Shown: piece after piece, positions 46,945-57,979 of the stretch
Numbering within the stretch: position 1 is the first letter of the stretch
How the letters are laid out: the number at the start of each line of letters is the position of its first letter
DNA from: Branchiostoma floridae
Lineage: Eukaryota; Chordata; Leptocardii; Amphioxiformes; Branchiostomatidae
DNA length: 57,979 nucleotides
Assembly: GCF_000003815.2 (NCBI RefSeq)
Contig: NC_049987.1
Location: forward strand, 25,321,723-25,379,701
Direction of reading: 5' to 3'
Notes under the pieces: generated by a model
Databases searched by the model: none
What the model was told of the DNA's origin: nothing
What the model saw: only the letters and a program-made list of their open reading frames with translations
Position numbers and translations under genes: made by a program

Positions 46945-48774
46945 GGCGGAAGGTTGAACTGCTTACGGAACTGATGTAAAATCCTCTGCACACCTGTCTT
47001 CTTTCCTCCGCTGTGCGAATGTAAAGATGGACCGAAAAACCTAATATATAAATGTAAGAGGGTACCGGTACAGGGATGTCTTAGATAAAGGCTTTGTCTT
47101 TTGTCGAAGTGGCATCTTATGGCCAAGTAGTTAGTAGACCAGAGGCCGAGAGACACGCGTTTGCCCGCTGACCACCCATGCTAGACGTTGTTCCATTGGC
47201 AGAAGTACTTTATACGGATTTTCTCACATCAGTCAGGTGTAAAAAAATGCGTACGTGAGTTCGTATAGGTTTTGGATAAAAGGCGCAAAATAGTAGAGGG
47301 ATGGGCTTTCCGCTACAACGGTACTAGTTAATAGGTTAAACGACCTTCACGGACATGGAGCGTTACACTTCGTCTGGATTTCTTACTCAACACCTTGGAG
47401 TGCCAACTGCTGTTTTGTTGCCCTAAACCCTCAGCATATTTACATGAACGCTGAAACCAAGATCCTAAGTGGCAAGGAACTTTGCAAGTCCTGCACCCCA
47501 CACTTTATAGTCTCTTTGTATAATACACAAGATCATAGAAATATAGAACTTCGCCGACTTCTTGATTCATTGAGGATGAATACTGTGAAAATTCTTGGAT
47601 ATACTGTTACCTTTGACGCATTCGTAACGTATGCCGAGTATGGCAGGTCGGTAAGAAACCGTTCCAGCTATTTGGAATTTACACAGCAACGTCTAAACAT
47701 TTCCAAACAAAATAAAGGCAAGCAATATTCTCGGTTAGGTCATGTTCATTTTGTTATATGCATGGCATTCCCGTCGCGCAACAAATTTCTTCCGCCCCCT
47801 AAAAATGATGTTCTACCATATTGTAAATCGTAAAAAAGCATCTGTCAATGTCAATGAGCAAATATATTTCGTGTATTGAAGAATAATTAAAGGATTAATA
47901 TTTGGTGTTCAGATCATTATGCTACCGCGGCCACCTCGCCGAAATCGCATTGTGAGATAAATTCGCTGAAATTTCATATTTTTTTTACGCTTAGTGTTGT
48001 TTTTGTCTTTTAAGACATGCATACAAATAAGATTTAGGTCGCAGCAAGTCACCATCTGCTGAAATTGGAAACAGAAAGGCAGTCCTTGCATTTGCCAGTA
48101 TTAGCCTATATAAAGCTGAATATCCGGATGTAAGTTAAGTCCCTATTGGAAGAGAAGGGGCCCTGTTCACTTTCAATTTTTTTGCACTTTCGGGCGTTCC
48201 CCCTACGTTGCCTTGTTGGACACCTTGAGTCTCACGGGGTAGTTTTGGACCAGGCCGGGTACCCTTTAACAAATAGACCCAGTGACAAATAGACACCATG
48301 ACCTATCCGTTTTGAACACCGAGGGCTAGGAGTACACCCCCCCCTCCCACATCCGGCAGTCCACTGGGAGAAAAAACATGTTCTTAATTGAGATATTTTC
48401 TTTTTTTTATTCCATTCTTTTGAAAATCCAGATGGAGTTTTAAAAGTACATAGTATTACCGACTTACTGCTAGTAGCCCCCTATGTACTGAACTACGTAG
48501 GGGGCGGGGGGGGGGGGGCTACTATAGAAAATGTAACATGATCTAGTAGATCAAAAAGGAAGTTTTTACTATTTTCCTTAAGTTAGCTAAAATTCCCGCC
48601 GAATGATGGTCAGAACATTTGACAAAACTCCTACAAGTTAAAGAGCTCAAGAACATGCTAAACTTACCTTGATTTTCCACACTTCCGATCAATCTGTTAG
48701 CAATCCTGTTCTCCTTCCTAAACTTTCAAATTAAAAGATAAACTACATGTTGTCTGCTAGCTAGTGCTTAAGGA

Positions 48775-49640
48775 CCACTTCAAGTAACAGTGAAATCAGC
48801 AGGCCGGAGTTCCCGTGTTTGAGTAGTGATGTAGCGGCTGAGAACGACACCTTTGGCAACTTTTGAAATCATCTCAAGCGTTTACAGCGACACCCTCTAA
48901 ACTTAAGAAAGGATTCTTACAACCGTGAACCTTTGTGCGCAGCCAGGGCGCGAAGCCTCCCGCGGTATCTAGGTTTATTGACGGACTAAGCCAGGCGTTC
49001 GTCTGTTATACTCAGAGGTAACGGTCCGACTCGCCTGTTTATACAGACAGCCCTCTCCCGTGAAAACGCTGGTTATTTTGGCAACGCCTCGGAGGCGGTT
49101 TCCACTTATGCCCCGGTTCCACGAACGCCGTCTGGTAGAACTGTGGCCTTACCTTTTGAAAGACTTCGCTGTTTAAAGTCACCCTTGAATGTCTAAGTAT
49201 GACTTAAAAAGTTAAAGTTACCCGTACATCTGTGCAGATGCTTAGGGTTGGCGCCCAAATCCATTTCGAGAGGCACTTGGGCCACACACTTGTGCAAGCC
49301 ACTACAGCAGGGGGCTGGTCCACTGGAAGTAATGTGCATTTAACTTCCGTACTCTTCCTCATTAGTGCTGAGTGCTGCTACGTAGAGAAACCAGCATGTA
49401 CCATTTCTATAGTCTTTGGTATGACTCGACCGGGGATCTAACTCACGACCTACCGAGTGCAAGGCGAACACTCTACTCCACTCCACATTGCAGTATGACT
49501 AAAAATACAAAAAAATAACAACACAAAACTAGAAAATTCGTTCTTGATCTCTAAAATTCGTTAAGTAATCGTTTGAACCCCGCAGTGCCACACCGGTGCC
49601 CCAAGCGCAGTGAGATACCACATTTCGGCTAATAGTGCAC
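48775..49640 (-). repeat. Segment X, inverted copy
   Basis: Reverse complement of parts of 35510-36800. It places sequence from beyond the 3' end of the minus gene between the two 5' ends. Confidence 0.85.
49230..49500 (-). mobile_element. tRNA-derived SINE-like element
   Basis: On the minus strand GGAGTAGAGTGTTCGCCTTG followed by GTGAGTTAGATCCCCGGTC resembles the two internal promoter boxes of a tRNA. About 200 bases of unrelated tail follow. It splits segment X; the 35.5-36.8 kb copy lacks it. Confidence 0.5.
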
Positions 49641-50620
49641 AGGCTGGCTCTGTTTCCAATTCAAGCAGATGGCGACGCTAAATTCTATATTTGTCGATCT
49701 TGGTTTCTTAATCGGAATATAGTGTAAAGTATAAAAGTGAGTCAGTACACACAAAGTGTAAAAAATACATTAAGTTATTTATGAAAGTTCTTTAAGCACT
49801 CCGTCAAATTTAGATCACAGCGCGATAGTGGAATATAAATATCATATGAACACCAACTTTCATTTTCTTTCAATTCACTGAATATATTTGCTCATTTGAC
49901 AGTTACTAGTACTTTTCACGATTTACGGTAAGGTTGAAGATCCCTTTTAGGAGCAAGGCAAATAGTTGTTGCGTGTGCGTATGTCATGCTTATAATCAAA
50001 TTTATATGACATAACACAGAATAATGTATAGACACAGGGTATATATTACTTGTCCATATTTTGTTTGGAAATGTTAAGACGTTCCTGTTTAAATTCCAAA
50101 TAGCTGGAACGGTTTCTGGTCGACCTTCCATGCTTCACTGTCCCGAATGCGTCAACAGGTAACAGTGTAACAAGAATGTTATGCTTTTAGAATTACGGTC
50201 TTCATCCTTAATGAATCGAGAAGTCGGCGAAGTTCTAGGTTTCCATGTCCTTGTGTTTTATACAAAGAGACTATAGAATGTGGGGTACCGGTGGAGGACT
50301 GCATTAAACGTGTGACGCTCCATTTCAATGAAGTTCTTAGTTTCAGCGTATGTGTAAATATGGTTAGGATTTAGGCAACAAAATACCTTACCAAGAGGTG
50401 TGCCGTCGGTACTCTAAGGTGTTGGGTAAAGAATCCCGACGTAGTGTAACGCTCTATGTCCGTGAAGGTCGGTTACCCTACCAAAGTAGTTCCGTTGTAG
50501 CGGAAAGCCCATCCTTCTTCTTCTGCGGTCTTTTACCTCCAAAACCAAACTCAGGTACCCAATTTTTGCACACCTAAGTAAAGGGAGGTAAGTCGCATTT
50601 ACTGCCTAATTCCTCAATGG

Positions 50621-50849
50621 TAACGCTAGTTCACATTAATCCGTGGGGTAACCAATATCCATTATTTTAAAACCAGGGGATGTTAAGGGATATCAAGTAG
50701 ATGGACAGTGGTTTGAAAGTGTACTATTTTTTTAAAAATACAGCTTGTTTAATACCACTGTCCGTCGCATTGACATCCCAAAATAAATACCTAGATTTTT
50801 TTAACAACGGATAAAGGTTACCTCGTGGATAAAGGGGAACTAGCGTTAC
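50621..50849. mobile_element. 229-bp hairpin MITE upstream of the plus channel gene
   Basis: The two halves are inverted: GTAACGCTAGTTC ... TTAATCCGTGGGGTAACC and, from the right end, GTAACGCTAGTTCCCC ... TTTATCCACGAGGTAACC, then GGGATGT and GACAGTGGT. The minus gene flank is about 300 bases shorter here and lacks it. Confidence 0.75.
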
Positions 50850-50854
50850 AACAT

Positions 50855-50930
50855 CTAGCCAGTATGAAAAGGATTCGAACCCGTGATCTAGCCTAGCTAC
50901 TTGGTCATTAGGTGCCACTTAAACGAAAGA
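50855..50930 (-). mobile_element. tRNA-like SINE remnant at the channel promoter
   Basis: Minus-strand TGACCAAGTAGCTAGG and GGGTTCGAATCC resemble A and B boxes. The A-box part is also present in the minus-gene flank (TGGCCAAGTAGTTAG at 47112), so it predates the duplication; the B box is seen only here. Confidence 0.5.
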
Positions 50931-50939
50931 CCAAGCCTT

Positions 50940-50946
50940 TATATAA
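50940..50946 (+). promoter_or_regulatory. TATA-like box of the plus channel gene
   Basis: TATATAA lies 126 bases before the ATG, inside 5' sequence shared by both copies. The minus copy reads TATCTAA at the same place (47087-47081). A start site near 50970 would leave a leader of about 100 bases. Confidence 0.4.
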
Positions 50947-51071
50947 GAAATCTCTGTACCCTCTTACATCAATACATGTTTCTCTGCTCATCTTTACATT
51001 CTCACATCGGATGAAAGGAGACAGGTGTGCAACGGTTTACATATCAGTTCCGTATGCAGTAATCTTCCGCC

Positions 51072-53195
51072 ATGTCGCCCGAAGACGAAAAAGACTCTCC
51101 AGAGAAAGAGTTCGCCGGTAACACGACTCTACACGGACTCAACAGGGTAGGTACTGCATGTTCTTTATTGCCGGAGAAAGAAAAAAGAAGGTGGGTGAAA
51201 ATTGATTGTTTCAGCAATGCGTTTGCATACACGTACAAAATGGCCTGCCCCTTAAAGAAAATCCATTGCCATTTTTAAGATGCCCTGGCCTTTAGTTGGG
51301 ACGTCTTATTTCGTTGGTCTTTCCATTCTGAGGCACATAATAAAATGAAAAAAAAAACGGTGACGACATCACTAAGTGTATTGTCTTTAATTGCAGAGAG
51401 GTTCAGAAATGTCACAGTTTTTTACTTCAAGGAAATGGACCGCGGGCTAAATGTTTGTGTGAAAAACAACATATTTCTTATGCTTGTAAACGCGTGGTTT
51501 AAGTTGAAAAATGGAAGTAAAAGGCGATCTACTTTGTCAATCACCGGGTCATTTTTAATCATGTATTTTGCATACCTTAGAAGCGCTGATTTCTTGTCAA
51601 TTAGCACTCAATACTATATACAGTTCTTCTTGTTTGTATTACATACCAGATGAACCGCCTTGTGACGTAAGACAAATGTTCTGCACTAAACAGTACAATG
51701 TGTATATCCGGATAGAATTATTCTATCCACTCAAATTTGGTTGGATCATTACTTTTTTACCCTAAACCTAAGTGCTCATGGTGTGGTTATACCCTCAGTT
51801 GGCTGAAACACAACGTGTGGTTATCCTTCATGTAACGTTCTATTCGAGGGACGTTCCAATTCAAAGTCCATTTTTACATGAGTGAAGTGAGAAAATTCTC
51901 TAGTGATTTTCTAGCGTACTCTAGTGAATCTTCTGGTTTTGTTATCTCGTTTTAAATTAGGTAATTGTCTTATGACATACAAATTACAGTCAGGATACCA
52001 TGAGTCGTATTTTCTGTCGTCTTTGGTGCATGAAGGGTTGATAAATGATTTCTGAGGGGGGGGGGGCTCCATTGTACATCCTGGATTAGTGTTCAAGGAC
52101 AAAATTTCTACTAGACTACAGGATCAACGTAAATAATTTATATCAGTCACTGTAGGGTGGGGCATGGTTGTTGTCATCTAACTTGTAGTGAAGCATTGCC
52201 CTTGCCCTGTTTCTTTAGCATGGTATGTTTTACAGGGTTAAGTTGCTAGCCACTTCTCATTTAAGATCATTTAATGTTCATGTGCCACCTCTTCGAAACT
52301 AGGCGTCCACGTTTTACGTCCTTCCAAAAGACGGGTGCAGCCCAAACCGAGATTCTCTTCCTTGGGTTGAACCTGGGCCTCTCAGTTACTAACTATTCTA
52401 ATTGGAAATAGAAGCTCAACTGTTAGGCTACTACCGGTTGATCAACAGGGACATAGCATGAAGGGGGATTGCTGTGCCAATATGTTTAATATCACTCACT
52501 GATTCACTGACTCACTCACCTACTCACTCACTCACTCACTCACTCACTCACTCACTCACTCACTCACTCACTCACTCACTCACTCACTCACGGATATGTA
52601 ATAGAATTAAAATAAATGTTATAGTATTCCATTCGTCTTCGATATTACACTGTCTATTTTGGTGCCATGAATTTGCATGTCTTCGATATTACACTGTCTA
52701 TTTTGGTGCCATGAATTTGCATGCCCGATTTTCAAAAGTACAATACGTGTTTATGCCAACCACATAATTATTTACACTTGTCGTGTTGATGTTGGGTGCA
52801 ATTAAACATATTAGAAAGACGATTATGCTGCAAGTAACCAAATTTCCCGTTATGATATGATATGATATGATATGATATGATATGATATGATATGATATGA
52901 TATGATATGATATGATATTAAAAGAACCTCTGCTTAGAGTAGCATAAAGTGCCCAGAGCTTAACGTCAGAGACAATGTCAGGGGCAATGTCAGGGGATGT
53001 GACTTTAAGACCTCAAGCTTAAGGTATCAACATCCGTTTCATTTGTCGCATTGACCTTGACCTGTTTCATCCCTTTTCCCAGATTGTGATCGCCCCCAGC
53101 AACTACTTCCGGGTCATGTGGGTTCTAACAATCCTTGCTTCATACAGCGGCTTCACCTACATGCTCAGCTCAATGTGAGTATATCAATTGGTTGT

Positions 53196-53268
<73 letters not shown>

Positions 53269-56200
53269 GTATCCTTCCACACTGTTCAGGATCATGGACT
53301 ACTTCAGCTACGACACCATCACCGATACGAAGTTAAAGTTTACCGATTCCTTACCATTTCCGGCCGTCACAATCTGCAACATGAACAAGTACGTACTCCA
53401 TTTTTCCCAGTGATACATAAGGTTATGATATATTTAGGACCCTTTTGCCAAAATGTTTCAAGAAACATGTTTATTATGGAAGAAAGCCAATGAATGAATC
53501 AAGCTGCGTGAATTACGTCCATTTTTTGGTGACGCCTCAGGGGCGAACCTATTTATTTCGCCGCTATGGTTGAGCATAATGGTATATCATGGAGTATCTT
53601 GACAAAAGGCAAATTATTGGGAGAGAAACATCCTGCGTTTTCTCGAAAATGTTGCCTTTTTCGTGTTTAGAATCTACGAACCCACATTTTAGTTCACGTT
53701 ACCAATTGTGTAAAAACAATACCCTTCTGGTCATACTGATATGCACGGTGAAACTTCTTCTCGTTCTTCCCTCGTAGGTTCGACGCCCAGAAACTGAAGT
53801 TAGTAGAGTGGTCTTACCTGTCCCCGTACTTGATGGGAGCTCAGTACGACATCCCGACTCTCCTATCCATGGGCTACAAGCCTGACGAAACCGTCAACTC
53901 TACCATAGGGGTGGGTACAAATGAAAACTCACCTTTCATAGACATTGGTTCCTATTAGAAATCAGTGACGTTGGTTAACCTTTATGCGCGGAGTAGTATT
54001 GTTGTTGTTGTTGTTTTAATTTTTTTAAACAGGCTACATATTCAGGGATATCAAATCGATGATTTGTGATTTTGAACTGCTATTCTGCAAATATTGCAAC
54101 CATCGTCGGCTTTTCGGTATCCTTGAACCACCTTTAATATCACTAGCTTAACTGTTTTAGGCCATTCTTTTATTTCAGTGCCAGTCATAAAACTCGAAAG
54201 ACGATCAACTTTTTATGCAACCCACGCAATGCTAATCAATGGCATTTGACTTTTGTGACGAAACAGAACATAACATTGCAAGACTTCGTGCGCGAAAACG
54301 GCTTCGACGTCAACTCAGATCGCATGGCGATGTGCTTCTGGAAAGCCGAGGGCTGCACCTATTTGGTAAGTCAATATAGGGGCCTGCTTTGCATCAACGT
54401 ATACCGTATACCGATGCGATTTGGGGTGAAACTGTCGTTTTTATCGGGGAGGGGGCGGACCCCAAAGAGTAACAAGGGGTTTGAATGATTTACCTACCGA
54501 CCTACCTAGTCCCCTGATCTCCATATCGTTGGAGGGACAGGGTAGCCATGAAAATAGAGAGTTGTCTGAAGTTATATATTAATCTTTCTTTTCCCTTCCT
54601 CAAAAGAATTTTGGTACGTAACATGTTACTAGCAACTGTGGTTTGAATTCACACAGAACTTTACTCATTCCTACACCTTCTTCGGCAATTGCTACACCTT
54701 CAACTCCGACAAGTCCAAAAAGCTGTGGCAGAAGATGGAGGGGTGGGGAAATGGTCTCATGGTATTTGTGGACATTAGAGAGGTAAGAAGGCGATTTTTC
54801 AAGCTTTTTCTCCTATGGCCTAATAATACAGCCTCATACTCATCTACATAGAAAATAGGCAAAAAAAAATTCACTTGCCAAAAGTCACCTACTTTTTAAA
54901 GTCGACGGAAGACTCATATTGACACGGTAGTGACTTCTGAGGTGATCATCTTGTGATTTTGCACAAATTTCTAACGGCGCAAATTATCAGGAGATCGTCA
55001 AAGCATACTCCGGTGACCTTTTACCTCCGTTCACAAGGTGTCAACAAATCTTAAATTACTTAAAAGTATGAAATTTAAAGCCTATCTGTCGAACAAACTG
55101 AAATAGCCAAGACCCTTTGCTATTATTTCTTGCTCGAAAATGAGATAGAAAATTTGTCAAAAAGAAGGCTTCTTTCATACACTTATTTGAACAAGGCATC
55201 TGTGCGTGCCTCTAATTGTGACATTTGCCCTGTAATGGTTGGGATCATACTTAAGTGACGTCATTTTTTTTAACTGGCTACCCGCAAAAATTTCTAAGGC
55301 ATCCTAAAGATCATAGTTTCAAGTTATGACAACGGTATGATGTCTTGCCACACTGGCTGGTTGCTTGAATGAATATGAATGAATGATTGAATGATCGATT
55401 TGCTGATTGGTTCATTGATTGATTGAATTATTGATTGTTGGATTTCATTCTGAATTTCTCCCGCAGGATCAGTACACGGAAAACTATTTTACTGGAGGGA
55501 ACTCTGAAATCGGGCTGAAGCTACTGGTGCATGACCAAGACGAGCCTCCGATGATGGACACCCAGGGCATCGCCCTCTCGCCGGGCAGCCACGCTTTTAT
55601 CAGCGTCCAACGTACAGTGGTGAGTCCCTAAATCTCATATTTGTTATTACTTTCACCAAGTAGGTTATATAGCTGTTGGTGTGTCTGTCTGTGTGTCTGT
55701 CTGTTATGTTTGTTTGTATTTCTGTTTGGTCTCCGTATATTTGTGGTCAGCATAACTCTAGAACTTCTTGTTGGATTACGGGGTTAATTCGTACGTGCGT
55801 TGGGGTTGGAAAGACGAAGGTCAAAGTAGATTTTTGGCCCTCTGTCATGTGACCTTATTACTGTAGCAGAACTTCCATTTATGTGTATCTTTTTTTACCC
55901 AGAAATGCTACGGTCTTGATTTTTGGTGGCTATAGATAGATTGTAATCTAAGGATAATGTATGTTTGCCCCCCCCCCCCTCTGGCAGTTTGCACTGGAAC
56001 TGCAGGGGCTTTTTTTGGGTAGCATCTTTTGGGTGGGTGTATGTGTCTTTTGTTGTTGTTGCTTGTGTGTAGAAGGCCATGTCTCTAGAACTTCTGATTG
56101 TATTGAAATTAAGGTCGCATAACACAGTATCTAGGGGCGACCCCAGTCCTCAATAGTTTCCTATCCACACTGCGCACTCATTGGATCATCCTTCATATGT

Positions 56201-57418
56201 GATTAAGTTATGGGGATAGCGCCGAAGTCGCGCGGCGAAGACGGAACCCTTGCCAGCTGTACACGGATATAAAGGAGGGTGGGTGGGTGGGTCGGTTTCT
56301 GATAAATCCCCTCCTCGGGAAAACCCTGTTTCCCATCGAATCTCTCTCCAGCTGTTACTTCCTGGGTCGACCTCACCACGCGCTCCTCGGCGTTGCGGAT
56401 GAATCCAACAAGAGGCAGTAGGGTGATCATCCCTTGTACTTATATGGTTGTGAGAATCATGTGATTCAGGATCAACCAATGAGCACACAGTGAAAATAGC
56501 ACTTCGGGTATAAAGTAGTGCACCACAGTACTTGAAAATGCCGTAGTTATTTCTATGTGCGCAACAGCTAGGTGGAAACTGTGTTGAAATGTAGAAGATG
56601 ATATCTGTTCAAACAAACTTTCAAAATTTGAATTAAAACTTGTAGGTCAGCTCTTAACTTTGTAAACGGAAATTGTTATGATACTGCTTGCGTTTGATTC
56701 ATTTCCTCTTCCATAGTACGAGAACCACGTGCCTCCGTGGGGGGTCTGCGAGGACCGACAGCTGGAATATTACGACACCTACACCTTACCTGCCTGCTAT
56801 CAGGAGTGCAGGAGTAAACACATCATCACAAACTGCAGCTGTGTTCCCTTCTTCTTACCAGGTACGCTTTTCAATCATTTGACCGCGTGTGTTGGTATCT
56901 GTTTGCGCGATACATTTGCTCTGGTTGCTAACACATTTTTTTTTAATCGCAAGTGACCAAATTTCGCGAATTGGCACGAGCTAAGTGCTAATTAATCGCA
57001 AACAATTACTACAAATCTCTTTATTGAATGGACATTAATCATTTAATTTTTGCTGAGGTCCATTCCGAACTTTAACATGACTGTCATACCTAGAATATTC
57101 CAGAAACATCTCATATCCTTGTATACTACATATCGCTGTTGCCGTGATAACTCCTCACATTTTGAATAACAATCATGCGGAATCCTGCGTTTTCTAAATC
57201 TCGTGAGAGCACACGAGAAGAAGACTTTCCCTGAGTAAATGATTAACTTTAACTTCGAGTAATCTAAAACCCATAATATTTTGTATTTCACGTTTTGTAA
57301 TGAAATTAAAGGCAGTTTCTTGGCGAAAAGCAACCAAAATTATATTTTGTTTTTACACTAGGTAAAGCGCCACCTTGCAACCCAGGTAATATCTCTACCT
57401 GCGTTAGAGCTGTGCTAG
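51072..57418 (+). CDS. ASIC/ENaC-family (degenerin) channel, intact 5' nine exons, 3' end beyond window
   Basis: Exons: 51072-51146, 53083-53174, 53290-53388, 53778-53910, 54267-54365, 54657-54782, 55467-55619, 56717-56861, 57362-57418, all with GT/AG borders and matching phases; 326 codons plus one base. Exon 1 reads MSPEDEKDSPEKEFAGNTTL then HGLNR, so the His-Gly motif needed for gating in this family is present. TM1 is about residues 35-55; LPFPAVTICN at 77-86; then KLVEWSYLSPYLMGAQYD, FWKAEGCTYL, FFGNCYTFN, LMVFVDIRE, ENYFTGGNSEIGL, PPWGVCEDRQLEYYDTYTL, CSCVPFFLPG and NPGNISTCVRA, all extracellular. Exon lengths equal those of the minus copy except exon 1 (75 against 62). The last three exons, including TM2, are expected to the right of the window. 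Homotrimeric or heterotrimeric plasma-membrane sodium channel by family; ligand unknown. Confidence 0.93.
52258..52460 (-). mobile_element. tRNA-derived SINE-like element in intron 1
   Basis: On the minus strand TAGCCTAACAGTTGAGC then CCCAGGTTCAACCCAAGG gives A- and B-box-like words, followed by a tail with GGAAGGACGTAAAACG. Plus-gene intron 1. Confidence 0.5.
52494..52592. repeat. (CTCA)n microsatellite
   Basis: About 24 nearly perfect units in intron 1 of the plus channel gene. Confidence 0.97.
52635..52722 (+). repeat. Perfect 44-bp tandem duplication
   Basis: The block starting GTCTTCGATATTACACTG and ending ATGAATTTGCAT occurs twice with no difference, so it is recent. Confidence 0.97.
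52851..52917. repeat. (TATGA)n pentanucleotide repeat
   Basis: About 13 perfect units in intron 1, 165 bases before exon 2 of the plus gene. Confidence 0.97.
53197..53268. repeat. (GATT)n tetranucleotide repeat
   Basis: About 18 units filling most of the 115-base intron 2 of the plus gene, ending 21 bases before exon 3. The minus gene has only a few degenerate CAAT words in this intron. Confidence 0.97.
56169..56492. mobile_element. Inverted-repeat element in intron 7 of the plus gene
   Basis: The left end reads ACTGCGCACTCATTGG, ATCCT, GTGATT; the inverse of the right end reads ACTGTGTGCTCATTGG, ATCCT, CATGATT. The interior is CG-rich, with TATAAAGGAGGG at about 56268. The minus gene lacks it. 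Its longest frame (minus strand, 75-100 codons) has no known domain. Confidence 0.6.
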
Positions 57419-57979
57419 GTAAGTGTGTTACTTGTCTATATGGGTATATGTTCTCACTTTTTGTACCAGCTCGCCATAGTATATCAGGGGCACCAACTCA
57501 GAATTGAACAAGAGTGATCAACATTTATTTGTTGCATTTCAAGGTTGTTTTTTTTTTCAGCATCTTTCGGAGACATGTGTATGAAATTCTACGTCCGTAA
57601 AATATCTGAACGAAACAAGCGGACTTTTTGGACAGTTGGTGACTTCAAAAGTCACCCGACACTTTGGGCGACGCCTCAGGGGCTATCCTCTAGTATATGG
57701 TACTATTTTAGTCGCACCACCAGCTATTATACTATAAACTAGCCTACCTGGGGTAAAACATTAGATTAGCCTAGAATTCCAATATCTATCTATCTATATG
57801 TACATTTCTCTAAATTCAAGGAGTTAAGAGGATGTTTCATCAATCAGTGACTATTTTTAAAGGCAACCACGCGTACCTCCAAATATTCGATAGCTATCAG
57901 TCCATCTTGATCACGGAGTGACCTAGTTCTCGCGAGAGCTGGGAGAACTAGGTCAAGACTTGCGTGGATCTTCTTCCCC
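57419..57979. other. Intron 9 of the plus channel gene
   Basis: No exon 10 seen before the window ends. 57665-57760 (inverse) matches the CCCCTGAGGCGTCGCC repeat of minus-gene intron 9, so exon 10 should follow a few hundred bases on. Confidence 0.6.

Larger units (their letters stand above)
38336..47910 (-). repeat. Left arm of the channel-gene palindrome
   Basis: Exons, several introns and about 1 kb of 5' flank align with the reverse complement of 49850-57979. In exons 2-9 I count about 30 amino-acid differences over about 300 residues. The arm continues past what the other arm can show, since the window ends. Confidence 0.9.
47911..49849. other. Spacer of the palindrome
   Basis: No gene seen. 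It contains a poly-G run at 48500-48520, inverted segment X (48775-49640) and a tRNA-derived SINE. Both channel genes read outward from it. Confidence 0.6.
49850..57979 (+). repeat. Right arm of the channel-gene palindrome
   Basis: Matches the left arm in inverse order. Landmarks: ATATATTTGCTCATTTGACA (49880) with 47855; CGAAGTTCTAGGTTTCCATG (50228) with 47550; exon 1 with 46883-46944. Confidence 0.9.

Noticed and set aside
50855-50930. A functional tRNA gene
   Set aside because: A and B boxes are too close and no cloverleaf can be drawn; it fits a SINE remnant.

Overview
This is eukaryotic DNA: intron-rich genes, many short inverted-repeat transposons, two LINE classes and simple repeats, with six assembly gaps. 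The gene types (a CTHRC1-like secreted collagen protein, ASIC/ENaC-family channels, a Tyr-motif cytoplasmic tail) and the density of MITEs suggest a cephalochordate such as Branchiostoma. That is inference, since no sequence here was matched to a database.

Layout. 0.9-4.3 kb is a large inverted repeat (arms of about 1.2 kb) of unknown origin. 8.25-9.0 kb is a coding exon with an internally duplicated acidic, tyrosine-rich segment that runs into a gap. 11.7-12.2 kb is a 56-bp minisatellite. 14.4-32.9 kb (minus strand) is a complete four-exon gene for a CTHRC1-like secreted protein of 206 aa, absent as such from any long open frame. Its 15.2-kb first intron is a stack of nested transposons: element A (TTAA flanks) split by element B (about 80-bp terminal repeats), which holds palindromic satellite element C, a 5'-truncated RTE-type LINE, an L1/Tx1-type LINE and a small MITE. 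33-36.8 kb holds a LINE tail, microsatellites and an interstitial telomere-type repeat.

From 38.3 kb to the window end is a palindromic duplication. Two ASIC/ENaC-family channel genes face away from each other (minus: 12 exons, 38336-46944; plus: nine exons visible from 51072, 3' end beyond the window). Homology covers exons, introns and 5' flanks around a spacer of about 1.9 kb. All intron phases and exon lengths agree except exon 1. In the minus copy a 13-bp deletion removes the conserved His-Gly gating motif and brings a stop just after the exon 1/2 junction, and its TATA-like box is altered. The remaining eleven exons are open, so it looks like a young pseudogene or a gene needing another start.

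The DNA-transposon families repeat across the window. One pogo/Tigger-like MITE lies within 16 bp of a 5' splice site in two unrelated genes.
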